A DNA stretch of 64,000 nt. Source: Trinickia symbiotica (GTDB taxonomy: Bacteria; Pseudomonadota; Gammaproteobacteria; Burkholderiales; Burkholderiaceae). The DNA is taken from the NCBI RefSeq assembly GCF_002934455.1, contig NZ_PTIR01000006.1:62001-126000 (forward strand), given 5' to 3'. Positions 35,677 to 43,223 of this stretch are shown here, piece by piece. Within the stretch, counting starts at the first letter, position 1. Each line of letters begins with the position of its first letter. The notes under the pieces were generated by a model. It saw nothing but the letters and a program-made list of their open reading frames with translations. It was not told the origin of the DNA and did no database searches. A program made the translations under genes and the position numbers.

Positions 35677-36537
35677 TTACCGTGCGCGCGCCGCGCGCCA
35701 GGCAATCCACAGCTTGCGGATCGGCGTGAGCGCGATCTGCTGATGCAGGATCTGGTAGCCGTCGCGCTCGATTTCGTCGAGCAGCGCAAGTGCCATCGCC
35801 GATTGCGCGCGCAGCGTGCGCTGGGTCTTGCGCTCGGAGGCCGGGATGCCGGCGAGCGCCGCCTGGAGCGCGTCCCGAGCCCGGCTCGTCTGGAAGCGCA
35901 TGAGCTCAGAAAACTCGGCGCTGTATTTGCGATTGATGAGATCGGCCGCGGTGACCTGATGGCGCTGCAGTTCGTCGATCGGGATATAGATGCGGCCGTG
36001 GCGCGCATCGTTTCCGAGCTCCTGAACCAGCTGCGCCAGCATGAGCCCGTTGCCGAGCGGCGGCGCCCACTCGCCCGCGCGCTCTGGCTCGCGCGCCGTG
36101 ACGCGGGCCACCGCGCCCGCGAACGCGCCGCCGACCTTCTCGATGTAACCGCGCAAGTTGGCGAAGTCGAGATACCGGGCCTGGTTGAGGTCCATTTCGA
36201 AACCGGCGACGAGCGCCTCGAGCGTTCCGGCTTCGGTGCCGATGTCGGCCCCGTGTGCCGCGAGCGCGAGCGAGACCGGATGCGAGGGCCGTCCCGTCGC
36301 GAGCGCGCCGAGTTCCTGCTGCCACCAGGCGAGCTTCGTGCGGCCGATGGCCGGATCGCTCGTTTCCTTGACCGTTTGCTCGAGCTCGCCGCGCAGGGCG
36401 AACAGCGCGGTCAGCAGCGGCTGCCGCGCGACGGGCGCCTGACGGAGCGCGTAGTAGACGCTGGAGCCTGGCGGCCCGGCCTTTTGCGCGCAATAGTCGT
36501 CGAAGTTCTGATGGGATAAGCCTGAATCTTGTGACAC
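35677..36537 (-). CDS. Squalene/phytoene synthase-like protein with altered Asp-rich motifs
   Basis: The 286-289-aa product is clearly related to HpnD-type presqualene diphosphate synthases. It begins NFDDYCAQKAGPPGSSVYYAL, continues with TKLAWWQQELGALATGRPSHPVSLAL, and has NDARHGRIYIPIDEL where HpnD has EDARRGRIYLPQDEL. Both catalytic aspartate motifs are changed, however. The first (EVDDVVDE in HpnD) reads ELEQTVKE, and the second (LRDVGED) reads VQELGND. Loss of metal-binding Asp argues against prenyl transfer. Non-catalytic homologues exist, such as the complex I assembly factor NDUFAF6. The start is uncertain: GTG 36537 or TTG 36546. No hopanoid genes are adjacent. Confidence 0.7.
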   Translation of the reverse strand: MSQDSGLSHQNFDDYCAQKAGPPGSSVYYALRQAPVARQPLLTALFALRGELEQTVKETSDPAIGRTKLAWWQQELGALATGRPSHPVSLALAAHGADIGTEAGTLEALVAGFEMDLNQARYLDFANLRGYIEKVGGAFAGAVARVTAREPERAGEWAPPLGNGLMLAQLVQELGNDARHGRIYIPIDELQRHQVTAADLINRKYSAEFSELMRFQTSRARDALQAALAGIPASERKTQRTLRAQSAMALALLDEIERDGYQILHQQIALTPIRKLWIAWRAARAR

Positions 36538-36579
36538 GTCTGGCAAGCCGCGAGCGACGGAACGAGTGGAGTGCGGATA

Positions 36580-37431
36580 CTACCTCATCCGCGTGTCGGG
36601 GCTGGCGCTCCGCGTTCCGGCGGGAAGCGCGCGCAGGAAGGAAAGCACGTGTCCGGCGCCGCCTTTGGTCCAGACGTCGACATGGTCGGCGTCGTCGATC
36701 AGCACCAGCCGGCGCAGCCCGGGCACGGCGGCGTGCAGCGCGGCAAACTGGCGCGGCGGGATCAGTTGGTCGGCAAGGCCGCCGTATATCAGCACGGGCG
36801 CACGCACGGCGCCGATCTTCGCAAGGTTGTCGTACCGGTCGCGCAGCATCCAGCGAACGGGCACGTAGGGAAAGCGCGTGCGGGCGACATCGGCCATACA
36901 GGTGAAGGGCGCTTCGAGAAGCAGCGCTTCGACAGGGTACTCGGTCGCCATTTGAACCGCGACGCCGGAGCCGAGCGAATAGCCATGCAGAACGACGCGC
37001 GACGTTTGCCGATAGGCAAACTCGAGCGCCGCGCGGCCGTCCGCGTAGAGCCCCGCTTCGTGCGGCTTGCCGGGGTTGCCGCCGTAGCCGCGGTATTCGG
37101 CGAGGACGACGCCGTAGCCGACCTCGACGAGAGCGTGCGCGATGTGTACGCGTTGCGAGAGGTCTTCGCCGTTGCCGTGAAAGAGCACGATGGTCGCGGC
37201 GTCAGGAGTGGCGGGCGGTTTATATCGAATACCGATCTCGAGGCCGTCTCGCGTTCGCACGACAGCGGGCGAGAGCCGATCGGCGTCCGGGTGTGGAGGG
37301 ATGTCGCGGATCCGTTCGAGCGGATAAATGAGCCGGCCCTGCAGCCAGAGCAGCATCGCAACGATCGATCCATAGCCGAGCGCGGCGATGCCGGCGACGG
37401 AGAGCAGTGTCGTGCGCACCGGGAGTTTCAT
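36580..37431 (-). CDS. Alpha/beta hydrolase, membrane-anchored
   Basis: A 283-aa hydrolase with an N-terminal membrane anchor (about 8-32) followed by the alpha/beta fold. The oxyanion region is VLFHGNGEDLSQR, the nucleophile elbow is LHGYSLGSG with the catalytic Ser, and the acid/base residues lie in GGLADQLIPP and DADHVDVW. It resembles the ABHD13/Bem46-like group, whose substrates are mostly unknown. It is the last gene of a three-gene minus-strand cluster, and a short repetitive element separates it from its upstream neighbour. Confidence 0.85.
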   Translation of the reverse strand: MKLPVRTTLLSVAGIAALGYGSIVAMLLWLQGRLIYPLERIRDIPPHPDADRLSPAVVRTRDGLEIGIRYKPPATPDAATIVLFHGNGEDLSQRVHIAHALVEVGYGVVLAEYRGYGGNPGKPHEAGLYADGRAALEFAYRQTSRVVLHGYSLGSGVAVQMATEYPVEALLLEAPFTCMADVARTRFPYVPVRWMLRDRYDNLAKIGAVRAPVLIYGGLADQLIPPRQFAALHAAVPGLRRLVLIDDADHVDVWTKGGAGHVLSFLRALPAGTRSASPDTRMR

Positions 37432-37443
37432 GTCAGTGTGCGC
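37427..37443. repeat. 17-bp direct repeat, left copy
   Basis: The sequence TTCATGTCAGTGTGCGC is identical to the copy at 37509-37525. Read on the minus strand it contains ATGA, here used as the start codon of the downstream hydrolase gene. The two copies bracket a 65-bp GC-rich element. Confidence 0.95.
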
Positions 37444-37508
37444 CGGGCCGCCCCAAGCGCACTGACCGCCCCCGCGGGGGGCAGCGAACGAAGTGAGCGT
37501 GGGGGTCG
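37444..37508. repeat. 65-bp GC-rich intergenic element
   Basis: The insert contains CCCCCGCGGGGG (a self-complementary core near 37470-37482), CAGCGAACGAAGTGAGCG and GTGGGGGTC. I recall similar sequences recurring in intergenic spacers of Burkholderia-type genomes, so this is probably a member of a dispersed, non-coding repeat family. Here it is bracketed by 17-bp direct repeats as if it had inserted. Confidence 0.6.
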
Positions 37509-37525
37509 TTCATGTCAGTGTGCGC
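37509..37525. repeat. 17-bp direct repeat, right copy
   Basis: This is the second copy of TTCATGTCAGTGTGCGC. On the minus strand it supplies the last codons (Thr-Leu-Thr) and TGA stop of the 467-aa gene. Confidence 0.95.
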
Positions 37526-38913
37526 GCGCGTTCGAGGCAATGGACATCGTTGGCCGGACCGTGGTGGTGCAGCAGGGTCTCGAAGCGCGCGGGCGCAAGC
37601 CGTCGCGGCGGCTCGTAGCGCGGCGCGAGTTGCGAAAGCGCGCGGTGAAAGCGCGTGAACGTGGCGAAGTCGCGCGGATAGCGCGCTTCGTCGACGCCGA
37701 GAAACCGCCCCTCGCGCGTCGCGGAATCGATCAACGTGCGCCATCGCGCGATCGGCTCGATCCCGATGCTCTCGGTGCCGTGCGAGAACAGCATGAGGTC
37801 GATTTCCTCGAAGGGCGGCTGCCCGGCGAGGAAGCGCCGCAGCGCATCGGCCGATCGCTCGACGCAAAAGAGCAGCCAGAATGGCAGCGCGTGCAGTCGC
37901 AATGTCGTGAACGGATCCATCAGCAGAAAAGAATCGACGATGAGCCGCTGCGGCTCGATGCCCGCGTCGCGGTACCAGTCGCGGTAGATGTTCGCGGCGA
38001 CGAAGCTCGCTGCCTCCGGTTCGCGAAAGCGAATCTCGACGATGCGCCAGTTCATCCTCGCTCCCATTGCCAGCAGCTCCTCGATGAGCGCCGCGTCGAA
38101 GCCCCATTCGGCTTCCGGCGCGATGTCGTCGGGCTCGGGCGGATCCCAACGGCTGCGCGTGCTGCCGTAACGAGCCAGATAATCGCGCACGCGCGGCCCC
38201 CCATGCAAGTATTCATGCTCGGTTGCGCCGCCTGTCGCACCAAACTGAAAGCAAGCGCGCTCGTTCAACCGGGTGACGGGCCACCTGCGTTTGCATGCCA
38301 CGACATAGAGCGTGCCCCCGCGCACCAGGTTACGCAGCAGGAATTCGCGATAGGCGAGCGGCAGGGTGCGGTGCTTGAGCCGGAAGTAGCGCATCGTCTG
38401 CAACATCAATCGATCCTGGTTCGGATCGAACATATGATGGACGGCGATGCGGCTGTCGGCTTCGAGCAGTGCGTCGACGATGCGCCGACCCTCTTCGAAG
38501 CCGCGACGCGCATCGTCGGGATCGGATAGCGGCGCGCGCACGGGGCAGAGAAATGTCTGCGGCAGCCACGGAACACCCAGCGCCGCGGCCAGATGAACGA
38601 GCGCGCCGTTCGAGGAGCCGACGAATGCGGCCGGGAAGGGGCCGTCCGGGTACAGGCCGGCGACCCATTCGGCGATCTTTTCGATATCGAGCCGGCGCGC
38701 TTCACGCGGGCCGATGCCTTCGGTCATGCCGCCGATCGCGTAGGCCCATTCGCGCGCCGTGCGCGGCAAGCAATTGATCGCCGGCATGGCGGCATCGAGG
38801 AGCGGCGACTGGCTGGGGCTGCTGAACGGATTTCCCCTCAGCGAGGCCGCCAATGCTTGTGCCATCGCGGCGGCCGAATCGAAGCGCGCGATTCCGCGCG
38901 GCGGTCTGTTCAC
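37510..38913 (-). CDS. Uncharacterised protein, 467 aa, with a GxSxG-type motif
   Basis: I do not recognise the family. The protein is soluble, with no signal peptide. At about residue 95-105 it has FPAAFVGSSNGALVHLAAALG, which looks like the nucleophile elbow of an alpha/beta hydrolase (G-S-S-N-G). Later regions are rich in Arg and Trp (WRIVEIRFREPEAASFVAANIYRDWY, MLFSHGTESIG). It starts at GTG inside the stop of the upstream hydrolase gene (overlap GTGA, 4 bases), so the two are translationally coupled. Sandwiched between two alpha/beta hydrolases, it may share their pathway. The function cannot be named. Confidence 0.7.
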   Translation of the reverse strand: MNRPPRGIARFDSAAAMAQALAASLRGNPFSSPSQSPLLDAAMPAINCLPRTAREWAYAIGGMTEGIGPREARRLDIEKIAEWVAGLYPDGPFPAAFVGSSNGALVHLAAALGVPWLPQTFLCPVRAPLSDPDDARRGFEEGRRIVDALLEADSRIAVHHMFDPNQDRLMLQTMRYFRLKHRTLPLAYREFLLRNLVRGGTLYVVACKRRWPVTRLNERACFQFGATGGATEHEYLHGGPRVRDYLARYGSTRSRWDPPEPDDIAPEAEWGFDAALIEELLAMGARMNWRIVEIRFREPEAASFVAANIYRDWYRDAGIEPQRLIVDSFLLMDPFTTLRLHALPFWLLFCVERSADALRRFLAGQPPFEEIDLMLFSHGTESIGIEPIARWRTLIDSATREGRFLGVDEARYPRDFATFTRFHRALSQLAPRYEPPRRLAPARFETLLHHHGPANDVHCLERARTLT

Positions 38914-39857
38914 GAATGGGCTCCCGCATGCGAGACGGTATCGACCAGCCTGACCGGTTCATGCGAACGCAGCAGAAACGGCAGGATCTCGAACGCGAAA
39001 CTTTCTGGATAGACGAAATTGAGCGTGTGCGTGCCCCCCGCGATGACGAGCAATTCGCCGTTCGGCAATTGCCCGGCGACTTCCTCGGCCCAACGCTGCG
39101 TCACTAGCGAATCGCGGGTACCGCGTACGACGAGGGTCGGCGCCACGATATCGGACAGCCGATCCTCGATCCGATCGCGCATCGCCATCCGTATCGCGGC
39201 CAGTGCATACCTAATGCCCGCCTTCGCATAGTCGATCCGAGCGACGGGGGCAGGCGAGGGCCGTCGCTCGCGCCGGCCGTTGATCAGTGCGCGCGCGATT
39301 TGCCGCGGCAGCGAGCGGGCGCAACGATCGGTCGTCGGTCCTTGCAGCACGAGCCGATCGACGACATCGGGATAGCGTACGGCAAGCTCGGCGAGCACCT
39401 GGCAGCCGAACGAATTCCCGACGAACATGGCGCGCTCGATCCGGCACGTCTGCAGCCAAAGATGCAGCGCATGAGCCAACTCGACGACCGATAGCGGCGG
39501 CCGGTGAAGATGCTGGAGGCAGGCGCTTTCGCCGAAGCCGGGCAGATCGGGCGCGTAGACGCGAAAATTCCGGCTGAGCGCGCATGCGAGCGGCTCCATG
39601 TAGCGGCTGGATACCACGAGACCGTGAACGAGAACGACCGGCGGGTAGTTCGCGGCGGAGGGCGGCCCGGGGCGCATTCGGTGAAACATCGAAAACGTAC
39701 CCGCTTGCACGGAGCAGCCGGCTATCCCGTACGCACGTGTTGACGGCGTGAGCGCGGGCATGTGCTCGAGCCGACGCCATTCGACGGCGAGGCGCGCGGC
39801 TCCGGCACAGGCTGCCGCCCCGGCCGCAAGCGCAAGCGCAAGCGCTCCATCCAACAT
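38910..39857 (-). CDS. Alpha/beta hydrolase
   Basis: A 315-aa hydrolase. A hydrophobic N terminus (about 3-22) suggests a membrane anchor. The fold follows with PVVLVHGLVVSSRYMEPLA, the strand and helix YAPDLPGFGES, the nucleophile elbow FVGNSFGCQVLAEL, Asp in VVRGTRDSLVT and His in AGGTHTLNF. ATG 39857 is set by GGAGG seven bases upstream; the frame is open 16 codons further. It is the first gene of the cluster, and its stop overlaps the start of the 467-aa gene. The substrate is unknown. Confidence 0.88.
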   Translation of the reverse strand: MLDGALALALAAGAAACAGAARLAVEWRRLEHMPALTPSTRAYGIAGCSVQAGTFSMFHRMRPGPPSAANYPPVVLVHGLVVSSRYMEPLACALSRNFRVYAPDLPGFGESACLQHLHRPPLSVVELAHALHLWLQTCRIERAMFVGNSFGCQVLAELAVRYPDVVDRLVLQGPTTDRCARSLPRQIARALINGRRERRPSPAPVARIDYAKAGIRYALAAIRMAMRDRIEDRLSDIVAPTLVVRGTRDSLVTQRWAEEVAGQLPNGELLVIAGGTHTLNFVYPESFAFEILPFLLRSHEPVRLVDTVSHAGAHS

Positions 39858-40036
39858 CGGATGTCCTCCACTGCCCCCCGTCGATCGAATCGGATTCTTC
39901 GGCATGGTCCGGCGACGTCATGCCGCGGCTATGCGTGACGGATAGCGGGAATGCTGCAATGTTTGCGCCAGGGTTAGCGGGCTCAGTCCGACGAATCCGC
40001 TCACGCCGGTAGTCATGAAATAGGGAATAATGGAAG

Positions 40037-40054
40037 TATTGCGTCAATGCAATA
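40037..40054. promoter_or_regulatory. Perfect palindrome upstream of the aminotransferase
   Basis: TATTGC-gtcaat-GCAATA has perfect 6-bp arms and lies about 100 bases before the aminotransferase start in an AT-rich patch of the 299-base divergent spacer. It is a plausible operator, for example for an Lrp/AsnC-type protein, but no regulator gene is next to it. Confidence 0.4.
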
Positions 40055-40156
40055 TCTTTAATCCCGTTTTCTTAATCTTTCGAACGCTCCAATCCATCAT
40101 CGATCACGAGCGCGCGGCTCGGCCCCGGCAGGCTGCGCGTCGGTCCACCAAAAGAC

Positions 40157-41368
40157 ATGTCGAATACCTCAGTAGTCCAATCGAGCGACGCACCGAGCGC
40201 ACGCAACGCCGTGCGCGCATTGCGTTCGTCGCAGATCCGCGAAGTCGCAAACGCGGGCTTCGGCAACGGCGACGTCCTGCCGTTCTGGTTCGGCGAATCC
40301 GATCGCGTGACGCCTCGTTTCATCCGTGATGCGGCATCGGAGGCGCTCAACTCCGGAGCGACGTTCTACACGCACAACCTCGGCATCGCACCGCTGCGCG
40401 AAGCTATCGCGCGCCATGTATCGACGCTGCACGGGCAGACGTCCGTCGATCATGTGGCCGTTACCAGCGCCGGCGTCAACGCGCTCATGCTCGCATCGCA
40501 ATTGATCGTCGAGGCAGGCGATCGCGTTGTCGCCGTCACGCCGCTGTGGCCCAACATCGTCGAAATTCCGAAGATCCTCGGCGCCGATGTCGAGACGGTC
40601 TCGCTCGAATACGGGCCTCACGGCTGGCGGCTGGACCTCGACCAGCTGCTCGCGGCACTCACCCCGTCGACGAAGCTTCTCATCGTCAACTCGCCGAATA
40701 ATCCGTCCGGCTGGGTACTGACTCGCGACGAGCAGCAGACCGTGCTCGACCATTGCCGGCGCCACGGCATCTGGGTTCTCGCCGACGAGGTCTACGAGCG
40801 CCTCTATTACGACGATGTCCGTAACGACGCTTGCGCGCCGTCCTTTCTCGACATCGCGTCGAGGGACGAGCGCGTCATTTGCGTGAACTCGTTCTCGAAG
40901 GCTTACCTGATGACGGGTTGGCGCCTCGGCTGGCTCGTTGCGCCGGCTGCGTTGATGGACGACCTCGCCAAGCTGATCGAATACAACACATCGTGTGCGC
41001 CGTCGTTCGTGCAGCAGGCCGGAATTGCCGCGCTGGGAGACGGCGGGAGCACGCCACGGCAGTTGGTCGGCGATTTGCGCGTGGCCCGCGACCATCTCGT
41101 GCAGTCTTTGCAGGCGTTGCCCGGTGTCGACGTCACGTCCCCGGCGGGCGCCATGTACCTCTTTTTCTCGATGCCGGGTGCCGGCGAAAGCCTCGCGCTC
41201 TGCAAAGCGCTCGTCCGCGAAGCCGGTCTTGGACTCGCGCCCGGCAGCGCGTTCGGCCCCGAGGGGGAAGGGTATGTTCGGTGGTGTTACGCCTGCGACG
41301 TCGCGCGCATCGATGCCGGGCTCGAGCGGTTGCGAACTTTCCTCGAGCGGCGAGGACGCGGACGATGA
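40157..41368 (+). CDS. PLP-dependent aminotransferase, class I/II
   Basis: A 403-aa fold-type I aminotransferase. It has the substrate/cofactor loop TSAGVNALML, NSPNNPSGW with the conserved Asn, LADEVYERLYY with the Asp-x-x-Tyr pair, and the Schiff-base lysine in NSFSKAYLMTGWRLGW. The conserved Arg lies near the C terminus (YVRWCYA). Members convert amino acids such as aspartate, aromatic or branched-chain ones; the preference cannot be told. No ribosome-binding site is clear. It is followed after about 200 bases by the YeiH-type transporter. Confidence 0.87.
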   Translation: MSNTSVVQSSDAPSARNAVRALRSSQIREVANAGFGNGDVLPFWFGESDRVTPRFIRDAASEALNSGATFYTHNLGIAPLREAIARHVSTLHGQTSVDHVAVTSAGVNALMLASQLIVEAGDRVVAVTPLWPNIVEIPKILGADVETVSLEYGPHGWRLDLDQLLAALTPSTKLLIVNSPNNPSGWVLTRDEQQTVLDHCRRHGIWVLADEVYERLYYDDVRNDACAPSFLDIASRDERVICVNSFSKAYLMTGWRLGWLVAPAALMDDLAKLIEYNTSCAPSFVQQAGIAALGDGGSTPRQLVGDLRVARDHLVQSLQALPGVDVTSPAGAMYLFFSMPGAGESLALCKALVREAGLGLAPGSAFGPEGEGYVRWCYACDVARIDAGLERLRTFLERRGRGR

Positions 41369-41565
41369 CGAGCGCTTCGATTCGCGCGTTCCGCTATGCG
41401 CCACGGCAAAGCTGATTTCGTTGTATCGATAGCGCGATAAATTCGTTTGCCTCGAGGCGCGCCGCGCCCAGAATTCTCGCCATGCAGTCAGTGGGCCGCG
41501 TCATGAGCGCGCAAGGCGGGAACGCGGCGAGAAAGCGGCACGATGCCGCGCCTTCGGGGAGAGCG

Positions 41566-42978
41566 ATGACGCAAATTCAAGAGAGTGCGCGTCCTGGGCA
41601 TGCGCCCGGGGAACGGTCGGCCAGACTGAGCGGTTTGTTTGCGACGGAAGACTGGTGGGCCGTCTGGATCGGCCTCGGCGTCGTCGTGATCGCTTATGCC
41701 TTGTTCACGGCCGGCGGCAGCATCAAGCCGATCGCCGTGGCGCCGGCGAAGTGGAGCGCGTTGTCCGGCGCCGCCGGCGACCTGGGTTCGCACATCGTTT
41801 CTTATCTCGCGCTCGGGGCGGCGTTTGCCGTGCTCTTCGGCGTGAGCATCGCCGCGCAAGGCGGCTCCGCGCTCCAATTCGTCCGCGCTTTCGTCGTGCT
41901 CTTCATCGTATCGGCGCTCGTTTTTGCCTTCGGGGCCTGGACGGTCGCCGTGCGCTACAACCTCGAGCCGCCGCTCGTCGCGTTGGCGCTCGGCCTCGTC
42001 GTCTCTAACGTGTTCGGCGTGCCGGAATGGCTGAAGCCGGCGCTGCGCGTGGAGCTCTTCATCAAAGTCGGCATCGTTCTACTCGGCGCGACGCTGCCCT
42101 TCACGCTGCTCGTCTGGGCCGGACCCGTTGCGCTCGGCCAGGCGACGATCGTTTCGCTCGTCACGTTCTTCACGATCTTCATCGTCGCGCGCTGGGCCGG
42201 ACTCGAGCCGCGCTTCGCCGCCGTGCTCGGTGTCGGCGGCGCGGTATGCGGCGTTTCGGCTTCGATCGCCGTTGCCGGCGCCGTGCGCGCCAAACGGGAG
42301 CAGGCTTCGGTCGCGATCACGCTCGTCGTCGTCTGGGCGATCGTGATGGTCTTCGTGCTGCCGTTCGCCTCGCGAGCGCTCGGATTGCCCACCGGCGTGG
42401 CGGGCGCATGGATCGGCACGTCGGAGTTCGCGGACGCCGCGGGAATCGCTGCCGCGCAGGCGTACGGCGATATGGCGCGTCACGCGGGCGGCGCGATTGC
42501 CGGATCGCCCGAGGCGTCCGTCCAAGCGTTCACGCTGATGAAAGTGATCGGTCGCGATATCTGGATAGGGATCTGGGCCTTCGTGCTCGCGATTGTCGCG
42601 ACGAGCCGCTGGCAGGATGCCGCCGACGGCATTCGTACGCGGACGGGCGCAGGCGAAATCTGGGCGCGTTTCCCGAAGTTCGTGATCGGTTTCGTCGTCG
42701 CATCGGCATTCGTCACGTGGGTGGCCAGCCATTACTCGATCGGCGACTATCGTTCGATCGTCACGCCCGCGCTCGTCGCGCCGATCACGACGCTGCGTAT
42801 CTGGGCCTTTACGCTTTGCTTCCTGAGCATCGGGCTCACGACGAGATTTGCCAGCCTCGCGGCAACGGGCAAAAAGCCGTTGGCTGTATTCGCGGCCGGT
42901 GTCGTCGTGAATGTCATCGTCGGTTATTTGCTTTCCGCTCATCTGTTCGCCCCTTACTGGGAGCGGCTCGCGCAATGA
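41566..42978 (+). CDS. YeiH-family (UPF0324) putative sulfate exporter
   Basis: A 470-aa polytopic membrane protein with about 11-12 helices beginning near residue 32. It contains the family core LGVGGAVCGVSASIAVAGAVRAKREQ, IKVGIVLLGATLPF and WIGTSEFADAAGIAAAQAYGD. The family is annotated as putative sulfate exporters (YeiH/TauZ group), but few members have been tested. ATG 41566 is chosen because GGGGAGAG stands just upstream; two earlier ATGs in frame (41482, 41506) would add unconserved residues. Its stop overlaps the start of a 70-aa Cys-rich protein (ATGA), so the two are made together. Confidence 0.85.
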   Translation: MTQIQESARPGHAPGERSARLSGLFATEDWWAVWIGLGVVVIAYALFTAGGSIKPIAVAPAKWSALSGAAGDLGSHIVSYLALGAAFAVLFGVSIAAQGGSALQFVRAFVVLFIVSALVFAFGAWTVAVRYNLEPPLVALALGLVVSNVFGVPEWLKPALRVELFIKVGIVLLGATLPFTLLVWAGPVALGQATIVSLVTFFTIFIVARWAGLEPRFAAVLGVGGAVCGVSASIAVAGAVRAKREQASVAITLVVVWAIVMVFVLPFASRALGLPTGVAGAWIGTSEFADAAGIAAAQAYGDMARHAGGAIAGSPEASVQAFTLMKVIGRDIWIGIWAFVLAIVATSRWQDAADGIRTRTGAGEIWARFPKFVIGFVVASAFVTWVASHYSIGDYRSIVTPALVAPITTLRIWAFTLCFLSIGLTTRFASLAATGKKPLAVFAAGVVVNVIVGYLLSAHLFAPYWERLAQ

Positions 42979-43187
42979 CAGACATCCCGAATGGCTGCAC
43001 GGCGTGCCGCTACTGGTCGAGCGCGCGTTCTTCGCTCGAAGCCTCCATCCCTGGGCTGACGTCGCTCGGGTCGGCGTTCGGCGCCAGTGCGGCCGATACG
43101 CGCGTGTGTCGACTGCACGACCGGCTCACCGCGCCGCGCGACGGCTGTCGATCGTTCACGAGCCGATCGTCCGCTGCGATCGATTGA
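42975..43187 (+). CDS. 70-aa cysteine-rich protein coupled to the transporter
   Basis: A small ORF starting in the ATGA overlap with the transporter stop. It has CTACRYW near the N terminus and RVCRLHDRLTAPRDGCRSF near the C terminus, a C-x2-C...C-x2-H...C pattern that looks like a small zinc- or metal-binding module. Four cysteines and one or two histidines in 70 residues, plus the coupling, argue strongly for a real gene. I recognise the CxxCxYW...CRxH layout from small conserved hypothetical proteins, but no function is known to me. A hairpin terminator follows. Confidence 0.72.
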   Translation: MTDIPNGCTACRYWSSARSSLEASIPGLTSLGSAFGASAADTRVCRLHDRLTAPRDGCRSFTSRSSAAID

Positions 43188-43207
43188 CACGCCCGTTTCC
43201 GTTTTCT

Positions 43208-43223
43208 GCCCGCGAACGCGGGC
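43208..43223. terminator. Hairpin between Cys-rich gene and helicase gene
   Basis: GCCCGC-GAAC-GCGGGC forms a 6-bp GC stem in the 36-base gap between the convergent genes and abuts the helicase stop. The T-rich GTTTTCT on its left serves the minus strand only partly. It is a likely bidirectional terminator. Confidence 0.6.

Noticed and set aside
37444-37508. Insertion sequence
   Set aside because: The element is only 65 bp, encodes nothing and has no terminal inverted repeats of IS type; treated as a non-autonomous intergenic repeat.
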